Shown here in pieces: positions 26,377-35,810 of a stretch of DNA of 64,000 bases. This DNA comes from Variovorax ginsengisoli. Lineage in GTDB: Bacteria; Pseudomonadota; Gammaproteobacteria; Burkholderiales; Burkholderiaceae_C. The notes beneath the pieces are model-generated. The model ran no database searches. It had not been told where the DNA came from and saw only the letters and a program-made list of their open reading frames with translations. A program made the translations under genes and the position numbers. The stretch covers positions 186,001 to 250,000 of the forward strand of contig NZ_JAUJZH010000001.1 in the NCBI RefSeq assembly GCF_030486595.1, given 5' to 3'. Position 1 is the stretch's first letter, and each line of letters opens with the position of its first letter.

Positions 26377-27468
26377 TCAGGTGTTCTTGCTGACGGTGAT
26401 GGTCGGGAACTTGGCCGAGAAATCCTTGGCTTTTTCGGCGATGCCCACGGCCACCCGCCGGGCGATCGCCTTGTAGATGCCGGCCACCGCGCCGTCGGGG
26501 TCGGCCACCACCGTCGGCTTGCCGCTGTCGGCCTGCAGGCGGATGTCGATGTCGAGCGGCAGCGCGCCGAGGTAGTCCATCTGGTACTGCTCGGCCATCT
26601 TCCGGCCGCCGTCGGCGCCGAAGATGTGCTCGACATGGCCGCAGTTCGAGCAGACGTGCACCGCCATGTTCTCGACGATGCCGAGGATCGGCACGCCGAC
26701 CTTCTCGAACATCTTGATCCCCTTGCGGGCATCCAGCAGCGCGATGTCCTGCGGCGTGGTGACGATCACCGCGCCGGTCATCGGCACCCGCTGCGACAAG
26801 GTGAGCTGGATGTCGCCGGTGCCGGGCGGCATGTCGACGATCAGGTAGTCGAGGTCTTTCCAGTTGGTCTGGCGCAGCAGCTGCTCGAGCGCCTGCGTGG
26901 CCATCGGGCCGCGCCAGATCATGGCTTCGTCGGAGTCGACCAGGAAGCCGATCGACATGACCTGCACGCCGTGGTTGGACATCGGCTCCATGGTCTTGCC
27001 GTCCTCGCTCTCGGGACGGCCCTGGATGCCCAGCATCATGGGCTGGCTGGGGCCGTAGATGTCGGCATCGAGCAGGCCGACGCTGGCGCCTTCGGCGGCC
27101 AGCGCCAGCGCCAGGTTGGCGGCCGTGGTGCTCTTGCCGACGCCGCCCTTGCCCGAAGCCACGGCGATGATGTTCTTGACGTTCGGCATCAGCTGGACGC
27201 CGCGCTGCACCGCGTGGCTGGTGACCTTGGTCACGATGTTCACCGAGACGTTGTCCACCTCCGGCACCGTCCTGGCGGCCGCCACCAGCGCCTTGCGCAG
27301 CGCCGGCGCCTGGCTCTTGGCCGGATAGCCCAGCTCGATGTCGAACGAGACCTCGCCCTCGTGGATCTGCAGGTTCTTCAGCGCCTTGGTGCCGATGAAA
27401 TCCTTGCCTGTGTTGGGGTCGAGGACGGCCTTGAGGGCCTCCGCGAGCGCCTCTTGCGTAACTGCCAT
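26377..27468 (-). CDS. apbC: Mrp/ApbC iron-sulfur carrier ATPase
   Basis: A 363-residue P-loop ATPase that carries and delivers Fe-S clusters. Residues 1-90 form a MIP18/DUF59 domain (VLDPNTGKDF). The deviant Walker A is SGKGGVGKST near residue 107, followed by LLDADIYGPSQP and DMPPGTGD. The cluster-binding CxxC is in CSNCGH near residue 267. The ATG at 27468 has AGGAG upstream. In the same run as the formate dehydrogenase genes, which need many clusters, a maturation role for them is possible but apbC is also a general housekeeping gene. Confidence 0.94.
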   Translation of the reverse strand: MAVTQEALAEALKAVLDPNTGKDFIGTKALKNLQIHEGEVSFDIELGYPAKSQAPALRKALVAAARTVPEVDNVSVNIVTKVTSHAVQRGVQLMPNVKNIIAVASGKGGVGKSTTAANLALALAAEGASVGLLDADIYGPSQPMMLGIQGRPESEDGKTMEPMSNHGVQVMSIGFLVDSDEAMIWRGPMATQALEQLLRQTNWKDLDYLIVDMPPGTGDIQLTLSQRVPMTGAVIVTTPQDIALLDARKGIKMFEKVGVPILGIVENMAVHVCSNCGHVEHIFGADGGRKMAEQYQMDYLGALPLDIDIRLQADSGKPTVVADPDGAVAGIYKAIARRVAVGIAEKAKDFSAKFPTITVSKNT

Positions 27469-27515
27469 TGATCACTCCTGAATGGCGGGTAGTCTAGGGC
27501 AGGTACGCTCGGGCC

Positions 27516-28751
27516 ATGCTGCCTGCCCCGGATGCCCCTCCCGCCGCCGCCACCGGCCTGGTCCTGACCGGCGGCGGCGCCCGCGCCGCCTACCAGGTCG
27601 GCGTGCTGCAGGCGCTGGCCAAATTGCGGCGCGCGGCCGGCGCGTCCTCCCGGGCCCCGCTCTTCCCGATCATCACCGGCACCTCGGCGGGCGCGATCAA
27701 TGCGGCCGCGCTGGCGTGCGGCGCCGACGATTTCGAGGCCACGGTGCGCCGGATCGGCCAGGTCTGGGCCGGGCTCGGGCCCGACCAGATCTACCGCGTG
27801 GACGCCTTGCGCGTGCTCAGCAGCGATGCACCCTGGGCGCGCCTGCTCTCGGCCGGCTGGCTGATCGCGCGCTGGCGGCGCAGCGGCTCGCGCTCGCTGC
27901 TCGACAACAGTCCCCTGCGCCGGCTGCTGGAAGAACTGGTGCCGCTCGGCCGGCTCGACGAACTGATGGCCCAGGGCCACCTCGACGCCCTGGCCGTCAC
28001 CGCGTCCAGCTATGGCTCGGGTGAGCACGTGACCTTCTACCAGGCCAGCGACACGCAGCAGCCCTGGGTCCGCTCCAGGCGACTGGCGGCGCCGGTGCGC
28101 ATCGCGCACGAGCATCTGCTGGCCTCGTCGGCGATCCCGTTCGTCTTCCCGGCGACCGCGCTGGACATCGGCGGCCATGCCGAATACTTCGGCGACGGAT
28201 CGATGCGCCAGTCGGCACCCCTGGCCGCCGCCATCCACCTGGGCGCGCGCCGCATCCTGGCGGTCGGGGCCGGCCGCATGCAGGAGCCGGCCGAAGCGCT
28301 GGCGCCCAATGCCCTGAGCGGCTACCCGTCGCTGGCGCAGATCGCCGGCCATGCGCTGTCGAGCATCTTCCTCGACGCGCTGACCGCCGACGTGGAGCGC
28401 CTGCGCCGCATCAACTCGACCTTGGCCCTGATCCCGGCCGAGGCACGCGCCGCCACCACGCTGGAGCCGGTCGAGCTGCTGCTGATCGCACCGTCGCAGC
28501 GCATCGACGCGATCGCCGCGCGCCACGTCCATGCCCTGCCGCCCGCGGTGCGCAGCCTGCTGGGCGAACCGGCGGTGTCCGCGGCGACAGCCGAGCTCAA
28601 GGGTTCGGCGCTCGCGAGCTACCTGCTGTTCGATGCGGGCTTCACGCGGGAATTGATGGCGCTGGGCCGGGCCGATACGCTGAACCAGCGCGACGCGGTG
28701 TGCGAATTCTTCGGCTGGGGCGGCCTCAGACGGCCGGGCCCAGTCGCTTGA
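27516..28751 (+). CDS. Patatin-like phospholipase
   Basis: A 411-residue serine lipase/acyl hydrolase with the patatin catalytic dyad: oxyanion loop LTGGGARAAYQVGVLQ, nucleophile elbow GTSAGAINAAAL and the aspartate in FGDGSMRQSAPLAAAI. No signal peptide, so cytoplasmic or peripheral to the inner face of the membrane. The C-terminal 130 residues are typical of the proteobacterial DUF3734-lacking group. It is divergent from apbC, and its last 26 bases overlap the end of the convergent GNAT gene. Substrate unknown. Confidence 0.88.
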   Translation: MLPAPDAPPAAATGLVLTGGGARAAYQVGVLQALAKLRRAAGASSRAPLFPIITGTSAGAINAAALACGADDFEATVRRIGQVWAGLGPDQIYRVDALRVLSSDAPWARLLSAGWLIARWRRSGSRSLLDNSPLRRLLEELVPLGRLDELMAQGHLDALAVTASSYGSGEHVTFYQASDTQQPWVRSRRLAAPVRIAHEHLLASSAIPFVFPATALDIGGHAEYFGDGSMRQSAPLAAAIHLGARRILAVGAGRMQEPAEALAPNALSGYPSLAQIAGHALSSIFLDALTADVERLRRINSTLALIPAEARAATTLEPVELLLIAPSQRIDAIAARHVHALPPAVRSLLGEPAVSAATAELKGSALASYLLFDAGFTRELMALGRADTLNQRDAVCEFFGWGGLRRPGPVA

Positions 28752-29193
28752 CCATCCGGACCGCATCCTCCACGTCTTCGTAGTAGCCCGGGCTCGATCC
28801 GCACTCGGTGAAGCCGTGCCTGCCGTAGAACGACTTGGCCGCCGCGTTGCCGGCCCTCGCCTCGAGCCGGATCGCGCGGATGCCGGCGACGCCGGCGGTC
28901 GCTTCGAGCCAGGCCAGCAGGGCGCTGCCCAGCCCCGAGCGGCGCTGCGACGCCCGCACCGCGAGCAGCGAGATGTGGGCCTCGTCGTCTCCGTACTGCA
29001 TGATGGCGAAGCCGAGCAGCACGCCGTCGCGCCGCGCCACCACCACGTTGGTCGCCTCGTCGCGGCTGGCGCGCAGCACCCGCCGCTCGGTCCAGCGCCA
29101 CGACAGGCCCTGCTCGATCGTGTCCCGGGAAAGCTCCGCGATCTCCCGGGCATCGGCCGCCTGGGCAAGGGTGATTTCGTAGGCGGTGATCAC
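28726..29193 (-). CDS. GNAT-family N-acetyltransferase
   Basis: A 155-residue acetyl-CoA-dependent acetyltransferase. The acetyl-CoA loop is RRSGLGSALL (R/Q-x-x-G-x-G/A), after the strand AHISLLAVRASQ; the C-terminal AGNAAAKSFYGRHGFTE is the usual motif B. The GTG at 29191-29193 was chosen over a TTG seven codons upstream because GGAGGAAG lies just before it (29197-29204). The last 26 bases overlap the convergent patatin gene. The substrate is unknown; a RimI-like or small-molecule role is equally possible. Confidence 0.85.
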   Translation of the reverse strand: MITAYEITLAQAADAREIAELSRDTIEQGLSWRWTERRVLRASRDEATNVVVARRDGVLLGFAIMQYGDDEAHISLLAVRASQRRSGLGSALLAWLEATAGVAGIRAIRLEARAGNAAAKSFYGRHGFTECGSSPGYYEDVEDAVRMVKRLGPAV

Positions 29194-29248
29194 GGCTTCC
29201 TCCGGTTGCGGCAACGACTATAGCCCCGCGACCTAAAATGCACCCCCT

Positions 29249-31333
29249 ATGTCCCAGCGCAAACTCTTCGTCACCACCGCCCTGCCCTACGCCAACGGCA
29301 AGTTCCACGTCGGCCACATCATGGAATACATCCAGGCCGACATCTGGGTTCGCTTCCAGCGCATGCAGGGCCATATGGTGCATTTCGTGGGGGCCGACGA
29401 CGCGCACGGCGCGCCGATCATGATCGCGGCCGAGAAGGCCGGCAAGACGCCGCAGGCCTTCGTCGGCGAGATCGCCGCGGGCCGCAAGGAATACCTCGAC
29501 GGCTTCCACATCCGCTTCGACAACTGGCACTCGACCGACAGCGCCGAGAACACCGAGCTCGCGCAAGGCATCTACAAGAAGCTCCGCGACGGCGGGATGA
29601 TCGCCACCCGCACCATCGAGCAGTTCTACGACCCGGTCAAGGGCATGTTCCTGCCCGACCGCTACATCAAGGGCGAGTGCCCGGTGTGCCACGCCAAGGA
29701 CCAGTACGGCGACGCCTGCGAGGTCTGCAGCAGCGTCTATTCGCCCACCGAGCTGATCAGCCCCTATTCGACCCTGACCGGCGCGACGCCCGAGCTGCGC
29801 AGTTCCGAGCACTTCTTCTTCAAGCTGTCCGACCCGAAGGTGGTCGACTTCCTGAAGACCTGGACCCAGGACGGCAAGCTGCAGCCCGAGATGGCGCGCA
29901 AGGCCAGCGAGTGGTTCGAGGCCGGCATGGCCGACTGGGACATCTCGCGCGAGGCGCCCTACTTCGGCATCGAGATCCCCGATGCCCCCGGCAAGTACTT
30001 CTACGTCTGGCTCGATGCGCCGGTCGGCTACCTCGCGAGCCTGAAGAACCACTTCGACAAGGGGCAGGCGGCCAGCCACTGGCACGAGCCCTCGCGCACC
30101 GCGCAGAGCTTCGACGACTTCGTCGCCGATCCGGCGGTGGAGCAGGTGCACTTCATCGGCAAGGACATCGTCTACTTCCACACCCTGTTCTGGCCTGCGA
30201 TGCTGCAGTTCAGCGGCCGCAAGACGCCGAGCCAGGTCAACGTGCACGGCTTCATCACGGTCTCGGGCGAGAAGATGAGCAAGAGCCGCGGCACCGGCAT
30301 CGACCCGCTCAAGTACCTGTCCATCGGCATGAACCCCGAATGGATGCGCTACTACATCGCGGCCAAGCTCAATGCCAAGGTGGAAGACGTCGACTTCAAC
30401 CCCGACGACTTCATCGCCCGCGTCAACGCCGACCTGATCGGCAAGTACATCAACATCGCGAGCCGCGCCGCGGGCTTCATCGCCAAGCGCTTCGGCGGCA
30501 AGCTCGGCACGCCGTCGGCCGACGGCGCGGCGCTGCTGGCTACCTTGCAGGCCGCCGCGGCGCCGATGCAGGCGCTCTACGACAGCCGCGACTTCGCCCG
30601 TGCACTGCGCGAGATCATGTTGCTGGCAGACAAGGTCAACGAGTACGTCGACCAGAACAAGCCCTGGGAACTCGCCAAGAAAGAAGGCATGGAGGCCCGC
30701 CTGCAGGACGTCTGCACGACCTGCATCGAGGCCTTCCGCCTGTTGACGATCTACCTCAAGCCGGTGCTGCCCGCGCTGGCCGCGCAGGTCGAGGCCTTCC
30801 TGGGCTGCGCCCCACTGCTGTCGGCCGACGCCGGCCGGCTGCTGGGCGCCGGCCATGCGATCAACGACTACAAGCACCTGATGCAGCGAGTCGACGCCAA
30901 GCAGCTCGACCAGCTGTTCGAACCACCGGCCGGCGAGGCGCCCGCGCCCGCCGAGAAGGCCGTCGTACTGCCCGGCGGCGAGGGCATCGCGCCGACCATC
31001 ACCATCGACGAGTTCGCCAAGATCGACCTGCGCATCGCGAAGATCGTCGCCTGCCAGAAGGTCGAGGGCTCGACCAAGCTGCTGCACCTGACGCTGGACG
31101 CCGGCGAGGGCCGGACGCGCAACGTGTTCTCGGGCATCGCCTCGGTCTACCAGCCCGAGCAGCTGGTCGGCAAGCTCACGGTGCTGGTCGCCAACCTGGC
31201 GCCGCGCAAGATGAAGTTCGGCATCTCCGAGGGTATGGTGCTGGCCGCCAGCCACGCCGACGAGAAGGCGAATCCCGGCATCCACGTGCTGGAGCCGTGG
31301 CCGGGCGCGACGCCAGGCATGCGGGTGCGCTGA
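29249..31333 (+). CDS. metG: Methionyl-tRNA synthetase
   Basis: A 694-residue class I aminoacyl-tRNA synthetase. The HIGH-equivalent HVGH sits near residue 23, the zinc-knuckle cysteines in CPVC and CEVC near residues 145-160, and KMSKS near residue 344. A C-terminal EMAP/Trbp111-like tRNA-binding domain (from about residue 590: [23 protein letters not shown] is its first part) provides dimerisation and tRNA affinity. Length matches the long E. coli-type enzyme. A small lipoprotein and a SulP transporter follow on the same strand. Confidence 0.97.
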   Translation: MSQRKLFVTTALPYANGKFHVGHIMEYIQADIWVRFQRMQGHMVHFVGADDAHGAPIMIAAEKAGKTPQAFVGEIAAGRKEYLDGFHIRFDNWHSTDSAENTELAQGIYKKLRDGGMIATRTIEQFYDPVKGMFLPDRYIKGECPVCHAKDQYGDACEVCSSVYSPTELISPYSTLTGATPELRSSEHFFFKLSDPKVVDFLKTWTQDGKLQPEMARKASEWFEAGMADWDISREAPYFGIEIPDAPGKYFYVWLDAPVGYLASLKNHFDKGQAASHWHEPSRTAQSFDDFVADPAVEQVHFIGKDIVYFHTLFWPAMLQFSGRKTPSQVNVHGFITVSGEKMSKSRGTGIDPLKYLSIGMNPEWMRYYIAAKLNAKVEDVDFNPDDFIARVNADLIGKYINIASRAAGFIAKRFGGKLGTPSADGAALLATLQAAAAPMQALYDSRDFARALREIMLLADKVNEYVDQNKPWELAKKEGMEARLQDVCTTCIEAFRLLTIYLKPVLPALAAQVEAFLGCAPLLSADAGRLLGAGHAINDYKHLMQRVDAKQLDQLFEPPAGEAPAPAEKAVVLPGGEGIAPTITIDEFAKIDLRIAKIVACQKVEGSTKLLHLTLDAGEGRTRNVFSGIASVYQPEQLVGKLTVLVANLAPRKMKFGISEGMVLAASHADEKANPGIHVLEPWPGATPGMRVR

Positions 31334-31343
31334 GCCCCAAGCC

Positions 31344-31550
31344 ATGAAACATCGCCTCGTCCTGATCCTGGCCCTGGCCGCCTGCGCGTCACTCCCCGGC
31401 TGCGCGGTGGTCAGCGTGGCCAGCACCGCCGTCAGCGTCGGTGCCGGCGCCGTGGGCCTGGCGGCCGATGCCGCCATCGGCACCGTTCGCATCACGGGCA
31501 AGGCGGTCGGCGCCGCCGCCGACGCGGTGCTGCCCGGCAGCTCCGACTGA
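31344..31550 (+). CDS. Small glycine/alanine-rich lipoprotein
   Basis: A 68-residue predicted lipoprotein: signal peptide of about 19 residues with lipobox LPGC (C20), then a mature part of only 49 residues dominated by small residues (VSVGAGAVGLAADAAIG), resembling a glycine-zipper-like membrane segment. No named family was recognised. It lies 10 bases after metG, likely co-transcribed, and 29 bases before the SulP gene. Confidence 0.75.
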   Translation: MKHRLVLILALAACASLPGCAVVSVASTAVSVGAGAVGLAADAAIGTVRITGKAVGAAADAVLPGSSD

Positions 31551-31579
31551 GGCGCCCGCCCGGCGTCCACAATGGCGCC

Positions 31580-33244
31580 ATGACATCGCCCCTGAAGCTC
31601 GCTGCCTTCCGCCCTCGACTGATCGACGCACTGGCGGGCTACGACAGGGGCCGCTTCCTGAAGGACGTCGGGGCCGGCGCCACCGTCGGCATCGTCGCGC
31701 TGCCGCTGGCGATGGCCTTCGCGATCGCGTCCGGCCTGAAGCCCGAGGCCGGCATCTGGACCGCGATCATCGCCGGCTTCCTCATCTCCGCGCTCGGCGG
31801 CTCGACGGTGCAGATCGGCGGCCCGGCAGGCGCCTTCATCGTGATCGTCTACGGCATCGTCGAGCGCTACGGCGTGGCCAACCTGCTGATCTCCACCGCC
31901 TGCGCCGGCCTCCTGCTGTTCCTGATGGGGCTGTTCCGGCTCGGCACGCTGGTGCGCTACGTGCCGGTGTCGATCGTGGTCGGCTTCACCAACGGCATCG
32001 CGGCGCTGATCCTGATCTCGCAGATCAAGGACTGGCTCGGGTTGTCGATAGAGAAGATGCCGGCCGACATGTTCTCGCAGCTGCACACGCTGGCGACGCA
32101 CCTCGACACCTTCAACCCCTCCGCGTTCGGGCTCGGGCTGGCCTGCCTGGCCGGCCTGTTCGCATGGCCGCACCTGCTGCGCGAGAAGACCCGCGTCGGC
32201 CAGACGGTGCGCATCGTGCTCGGCCGCTTCGCCAACACCGGCGCGGCGCAGGCCGGCTCCCGCGTGCCGGGCCCGATCGTGGCGCTGGTGACCCTGACGC
32301 TGGTGTCCTGGGGGTTCAACCTGCATGTCGAGACCATCGGCACCCGCTTCGGCGGCATCCCCGAGGGCCTGCCGGCCTTCGCGCTGCCCGACTTCTCCTG
32401 GGAGACGGTCAAGCAGCTGGTCACGCCGACCCTCACCATCGCGGCGCTGGGCGCCATCGAATCGCTGCTCTGCGCGCGCGTCGCCGACCAGGTCAGCGGC
32501 CTGCCGCGCCACGACCCCAACCAGGAACTGATGGCGCAGGGGATCGCCAACGCGGTCGCGCCGTTCTTCGGCGGCATGCCGGCCACGGGCACCATCGCGC
32601 GCACCGTGACCAACGTGCGCGCCGGCGCCACTTCGCCGATCGCGGGCATCGTGCATGCGATCACCTTGATGGTGGTGGTGCTGGTCGCGGCGCCGCTCGC
32701 GCAGCATGTGCCGCTCGCGGTGCTGGCCGGCATCCTCGTCTCCGTGGGCTGGAACATGGGCGAATGGCGCGAGTTCGCACCGTCCATGCTGCGGCGCTTC
32801 AGCCGCCACTACCGGCTGCTGATGCTGGGCACCTTCTTCCTCACCGTGGTGTTCGATCTCACGGTGGCGGTGCAGGCGGGGATCGTGCTGGCCTGCGCGC
32901 TGTTCGTGCGGCGCATGAGCACCTTGTTCAGCGTCGAACTGGTTTCGCTGGAACCGCCGGTGCTGACCTACCGGCTCTACGGGGCGCTGTTCTTCGGCGC
33001 TGCCGCCAGGCTCGACCCGATGGTGGCGGCGGTCGAGCGTGCGCCGCGCGGCATGACCGTGGTGCTCGACGCCATGCAGCTGATCCTGATCGACGCCACC
33101 GGCCTGGACGCCTTGCGCCAGTTGCACAAGGCGGTGCGTGAGCGCGGCGGCGTGCTGCGGGTGGAATCGCTGCACGGGCAGCCGAGCGAGGCGTTCGAGC
33201 GCTCGGGGTTCGCGGCGGAGCTGGCGGCCGCGGCACCCGAATGA
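31580..33244 (+). CDS. SulP-family anion transporter with STAS domain
   Basis: A 554-residue inner-membrane transporter of the SLC26/SulP family, which moves sulfate, bicarbonate or other anions, often with sodium or protons. The membrane part spans about residues 20-420, with VGIVALPLAMAFAIASGL and VQIGGPAGAFIVIVYGI typical of the substrate-binding helices, and EGLPAFALPDFSW before helix 8. A cytoplasmic STAS domain covers about 440-545 (VLDAMQLILIDATGLDAL). No carbonic anhydrase partner is present, so the substrate cannot be named. The gene converges closely (4 bases) with a lipoprotein gene. Confidence 0.9.
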   Translation: MTSPLKLAAFRPRLIDALAGYDRGRFLKDVGAGATVGIVALPLAMAFAIASGLKPEAGIWTAIIAGFLISALGGSTVQIGGPAGAFIVIVYGIVERYGVANLLISTACAGLLLFLMGLFRLGTLVRYVPVSIVVGFTNGIAALILISQIKDWLGLSIEKMPADMFSQLHTLATHLDTFNPSAFGLGLACLAGLFAWPHLLREKTRVGQTVRIVLGRFANTGAAQAGSRVPGPIVALVTLTLVSWGFNLHVETIGTRFGGIPEGLPAFALPDFSWETVKQLVTPTLTIAALGAIESLLCARVADQVSGLPRHDPNQELMAQGIANAVAPFFGGMPATGTIARTVTNVRAGATSPIAGIVHAITLMVVVLVAAPLAQHVPLAVLAGILVSVGWNMGEWREFAPSMLRRFSRHYRLLMLGTFFLTVVFDLTVAVQAGIVLACALFVRRMSTLFSVELVSLEPPVLTYRLYGALFFGAAARLDPMVAAVERAPRGMTVVLDAMQLILIDATGLDALRQLHKAVRERGGVLRVESLHGQPSEAFERSGFAAELAAAAPE

Positions 33245-33248
33245 GCGA

Positions 33249-33752
33249 TCAGGGCGCCTCGGTGCTGCGGTCCGGCGAAGAGCCGGCGCTCGTCACGCGC
33301 TGGTCGTCATCGAGCGTCGCGGTGAACACCATCGGCGAGTTCGGCGGCTGCATCCAGCGCCACTCCCACGCGGTCTCCTTTTTCAGCGGGTAGGGGATGC
33401 GCTGCGCCGGCTTGCCCAGCAGCCGGCGCAGATCCTCCATCGCCATCCCCGGCTTCACCCGGGCGAAATTCTCCGGCGTGAGCACCTGGCGCAAGGCCTT
33501 CATGCGGCCATCGGGCCCGATGGTGATCATGTAGTTCTTCTGGCCCTGCGGCTGGCGGTTGTATTCGAAGACGCGCCCAGCAGGCGTGTCCCAGACGTTC
33601 TCGGGCTCGCCGAAACGCGCGCGAACATCGGCCTCGGTGGAGACGCCCTCCTCCAGTTCGCTGATGCGCTTCGGGTCGCAGCCGAAAAGCCAGAACATGT
33701 TGGTCAGCAGCAGAAGGGCCGCGAGGCCGCGGCGGATTGTGGTTGGCGCCAT
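33249..33752 (-). CDS. SmpA/BamE-like outer-membrane lipoprotein
   Basis: A 167-residue predicted lipoprotein with lipobox-like LFGC at residues 22-25 after a hydrophobic signal peptide. Two repeats resemble the BamE/SmpA (OmlA) fold: ISELEEGVSTEADVRARFGEP and ARVKPGMAMEDLRRLLGKP, each with the EGxSxxxVxxxxGxP pattern. BamE itself assists the outer-membrane barrel assembly machine; two repeats suggest a paralogue rather than BamE proper. It converges with the SulP gene and lies downstream of the lectin-like lipoprotein gene by 45 bases. Confidence 0.78.
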   Translation of the reverse strand: MAPTTIRRGLAALLLLTNMFWLFGCDPKRISELEEGVSTEADVRARFGEPENVWDTPAGRVFEYNRQPQGQKNYMITIGPDGRMKALRQVLTPENFARVKPGMAMEDLRRLLGKPAQRIPYPLKKETAWEWRWMQPPNSPMVFTATLDDDQRVTSAGSSPDRSTEAP

Positions 33753-33797
33753 ACCGTCCCAGGAAATTGCACGGGGCGGTCAGTCTAGCCGCCGCCC

Positions 33798-34472
33798 TCA
33801 GTTCGCCGCGAAGCAATACATCAGCCCTGCGCCGCCCGTCCTCCTGAAGGCTTCCAGGCTGCAGCCCTGGGTTGCATGCGAAGAGTTCCAGGACATCGAG
33901 GCCGGAGGCGCGTTCGTGCCCATGCGGTTGTGATGGCCGACGATGGCCGAGCCCTCGCCGCTCTTGGTCCAGTTGCCGCAGGTGGTGTCCTTGCTGGTGT
34001 CGGTGGAGGCGCGCCCATCCGGCATCGAGCCGGTGAGGATGTCGTGGTTGTTGACGGGGTCGCCGCTGGCACTGACGATCTCGCCCTTTTCCGTCAGGCC
34101 GGTCTGCTTGTCGAGGTTGTTGGTGCCGTGCAGTTCGTCGATGTTGTTGGCGATCGTCACGCCTTTCACGTTGACCCACGGCCCCTTGCCAATGCGATCG
34201 CGGGCGTTCACGGCCGCACCGCCGGCCGTCGCGGTCGTGCTCAGGTACGCGCGCCAGCTGCGCCCGCCTGCGCCGACGCTGTCGGCCAGGCTCTGGCAGT
34301 AGCGGTCGGCGCCCGCGAGTCCGCCGAAGTCCCCGCCCTTGCCCGGGTTCGCGCTGGTGATGAAGAAGCTCATCTTGCTCTGGGGCGTGGCGGGTCCGCT
34401 GGTGCTGCAGGCGACCAGCGCCAGGGCAGCGGCTCCGGTCGCGGCGAGGAAGATCGAGTAGCGGCGCTTCAT
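33798..34472 (-). CDS. Lectin/endostatin-like lipoprotein
   Basis: A 224-residue predicted lipoprotein. The signal peptide ends at the lipobox LVAC (C23). The mature domain begins MSFFITSANPGKGGDFGGL and contains ADRYCQSLADSV, WRAYLST, DRIGKGPWVNV and a C-terminal SSHATQGCSLEAFRRTGGAGLMYCFA. This layout matches bacterial C-type-lectin/endostatin-like domains, in which the conserved cysteines would form disulfides outside the cytoplasm. The start at 34472 (MKRRYSIF) was chosen over upstream in-frame codons. It is divergent from the DUF3460-scpA pair. Ligand unknown. Confidence 0.72.
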   Translation of the reverse strand: MKRRYSIFLAATGAAALALVACSTSGPATPQSKMSFFITSANPGKGGDFGGLAGADRYCQSLADSVGAGGRSWRAYLSTTATAGGAAVNARDRIGKGPWVNVKGVTIANNIDELHGTNNLDKQTGLTEKGEIVSASGDPVNNHDILTGSMPDGRASTDTSKDTTCGNWTKSGEGSAIVGHHNRMGTNAPPASMSWNSSHATQGCSLEAFRRTGGAGLMYCFAAN

Positions 34473-34575
34473 CGGCAATCTCCTTGGATGGATGGGAGCC
34501 GCCACGCTAGCGCATGCGCAAGAAGGCTTCAAGGCGGATTCCACCCGGTAAAATCCCGCCAAAGGTCCAATTGCC

Positions 34576-34782
34576 ATGTCCATCTTCGCCCGTCCCCACT
34601 ACCAGTCCGAAATCACCAACTTCATCGAGCAGATGAAGGAACAGAAGCCGACGCTGGAGGCCGAGCAGCGCGCCGGGCGCGCCCTGCTGTGGGACAAGCA
34701 CCTCGACCGCAGCCTGCTCGAGGAGTACAGCGAGGCGAAGGTGCCGCAGCAGCCCTACGTCTACCAGACCCGCGTGAAGTAA
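34576..34782 (+). CDS. DUF3460-family small protein
   Basis: A 68-residue cytoplasmic protein matching the betaproteobacterial DUF3460 family (FARPHYQSEITNFIEQMK, then RALLWDKHLDR). Function unknown. The stop is followed directly by the scpA start with no intergenic base, so it is translationally linked to the chromosome-segregation gene. Confidence 0.85.
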   Translation: MSIFARPHYQSEITNFIEQMKEQKPTLEAEQRAGRALLWDKHLDRSLLEEYSEAKVPQQPYVYQTRVK

Positions 34783-35703
34783 GTGGTCATCCGGGCCGTT
34801 CCGGGTTCCGGTGCCCGCCGCCAGGGCGATGGCGCATCGGCCGACAGCGCAGGCTCGGGGCCGATCGAGGTGATCGCGGACGACGGCGCTGCGGTGGTCG
34901 CCGCCATGCCGGAGGTCATCGACCAGGTCGCCCTCGCCCGCCTCTACGGCGAACCCCTGTTCGCCCTGCCGAACGACCTCTACATCCCCCCTGAGGCGCT
35001 GCAGGTCTTCCTCGAGGCCTTCGAAGGCCCGCTCGACCTGCTGCTCTACCTGATCCGCAAGCAGAACTTCAACATCCTCGACATCCCGATGGCGGGGCTG
35101 ACGCGGCAGTACCTGAGCTACGTCGACGAAATCCGCCAGACCAACCTCGAACTCGCCGCCGAATACCTGCTGATGGCGGCGATGCTGATCGAGATCAAGT
35201 CGCGCATGCTGCTGCCGCCCAAGAAGTCGGCCGAGGGCGAGGAAGCCGAAGACCCGCGCGCCGAACTCGTGCGCCGCCTGCTCGAGTACGAGCAGACCAA
35301 GCTGCAGGCGGCATCGCTCAGTGCCATGCCGCAGGCCGGTCGCGACTTCTGGAAGGCCCAGGTCTACATCGAGCAGTCGCTCAAGCCGCGCTTCCCGGAC
35401 ATGAACGTGGTCGACCTGCGCGACGCCTGGGCCGACATCCTCAAGCGCGCCAAGCTGGTCCAGCACCACAAGATCTCGCGCGAAGAGCTCAGCGTGCGCG
35501 AGCACATGAGCATCGTGCTGCGGCACCTGCAGGGACGGCAGTTCGTCGAGTTCGAGAAGCTGTTCGACATCACGCGCGGCACGCCGGTCCTGATCGTGAC
35601 CTTCATCGCGATGCTCGAACTCGCCAAGGAAACCCTGATCGACATCACGCAGGCCGAAGCCTTCGCGCCGATCTACGTGCGGCTTGCGTACTCGCCGGCC
35701 TGA
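34783..35703 (+). CDS. scpA: Segregation and condensation protein A
   Basis: A 306-residue kleisin that joins SMC and ScpB in the bacterial condensin. The core motif FEGPLDLLLYLIRKQNFNILDIP and LAAEYLLMAAMLIEIKSRMLLP are diagnostic, and the C-terminal winged helix (LSVREHMSIVLRHL, FIAMLELAKE) is visible. GTG at 34783 directly follows the DUF3460 stop. The first 40 residues are poorly conserved and translation could instead begin at the internal ATG at 34903. No scpB is adjacent. Confidence 0.92.
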   Translation: MVIRAVPGSGARRQGDGASADSAGSGPIEVIADDGAAVVAAMPEVIDQVALARLYGEPLFALPNDLYIPPEALQVFLEAFEGPLDLLLYLIRKQNFNILDIPMAGLTRQYLSYVDEIRQTNLELAAEYLLMAAMLIEIKSRMLLPPKKSAEGEEAEDPRAELVRRLLEYEQTKLQAASLSAMPQAGRDFWKAQVYIEQSLKPRFPDMNVVDLRDAWADILKRAKLVQHHKISREELSVREHMSIVLRHLQGRQFVEFEKLFDITRGTPVLIVTFIAMLELAKETLIDITQAEAFAPIYVRLAYSPA

Positions 35704-35810
35704 CCTGACCCCCGCACGTCCCTCCGTCTCGTGGAGCGACCGGGCTCCAATGAGGTTCCTGGCTCGGCAGCACGGCTGATCGACAACCTCGAAATCGACA
35801 CCTGAACACG
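35704..35810 (+). promoter_or_regulatory. Structured leader before queE-queD
   Basis: A 107-base gap before queE with several inverted repeats: GGAGC/GCTCC around 35733-35748, GAGGTT (35752-35757) pairing with AACCTC (35785-35790), and an inner CAGC/GCTG. It does not match the short A-rich preQ1-I riboswitch consensus. A regulatory RNA structure is possible, not shown. Confidence 0.35.

Noticed and set aside
28619..33175. A 1518-codon minus-strand open frame spanning metG and the SulP gene
   Set aside because: Composite shadow frame lacking stops because of GC content; the real genes on the plus strand have catalytic motifs (KMSKS, STAS).
35704..35810. preQ1-I riboswitch before queE
   Set aside because: The short stem with A-rich 3' tail typical of preQ1-I is absent; only a generic structured leader is reported.
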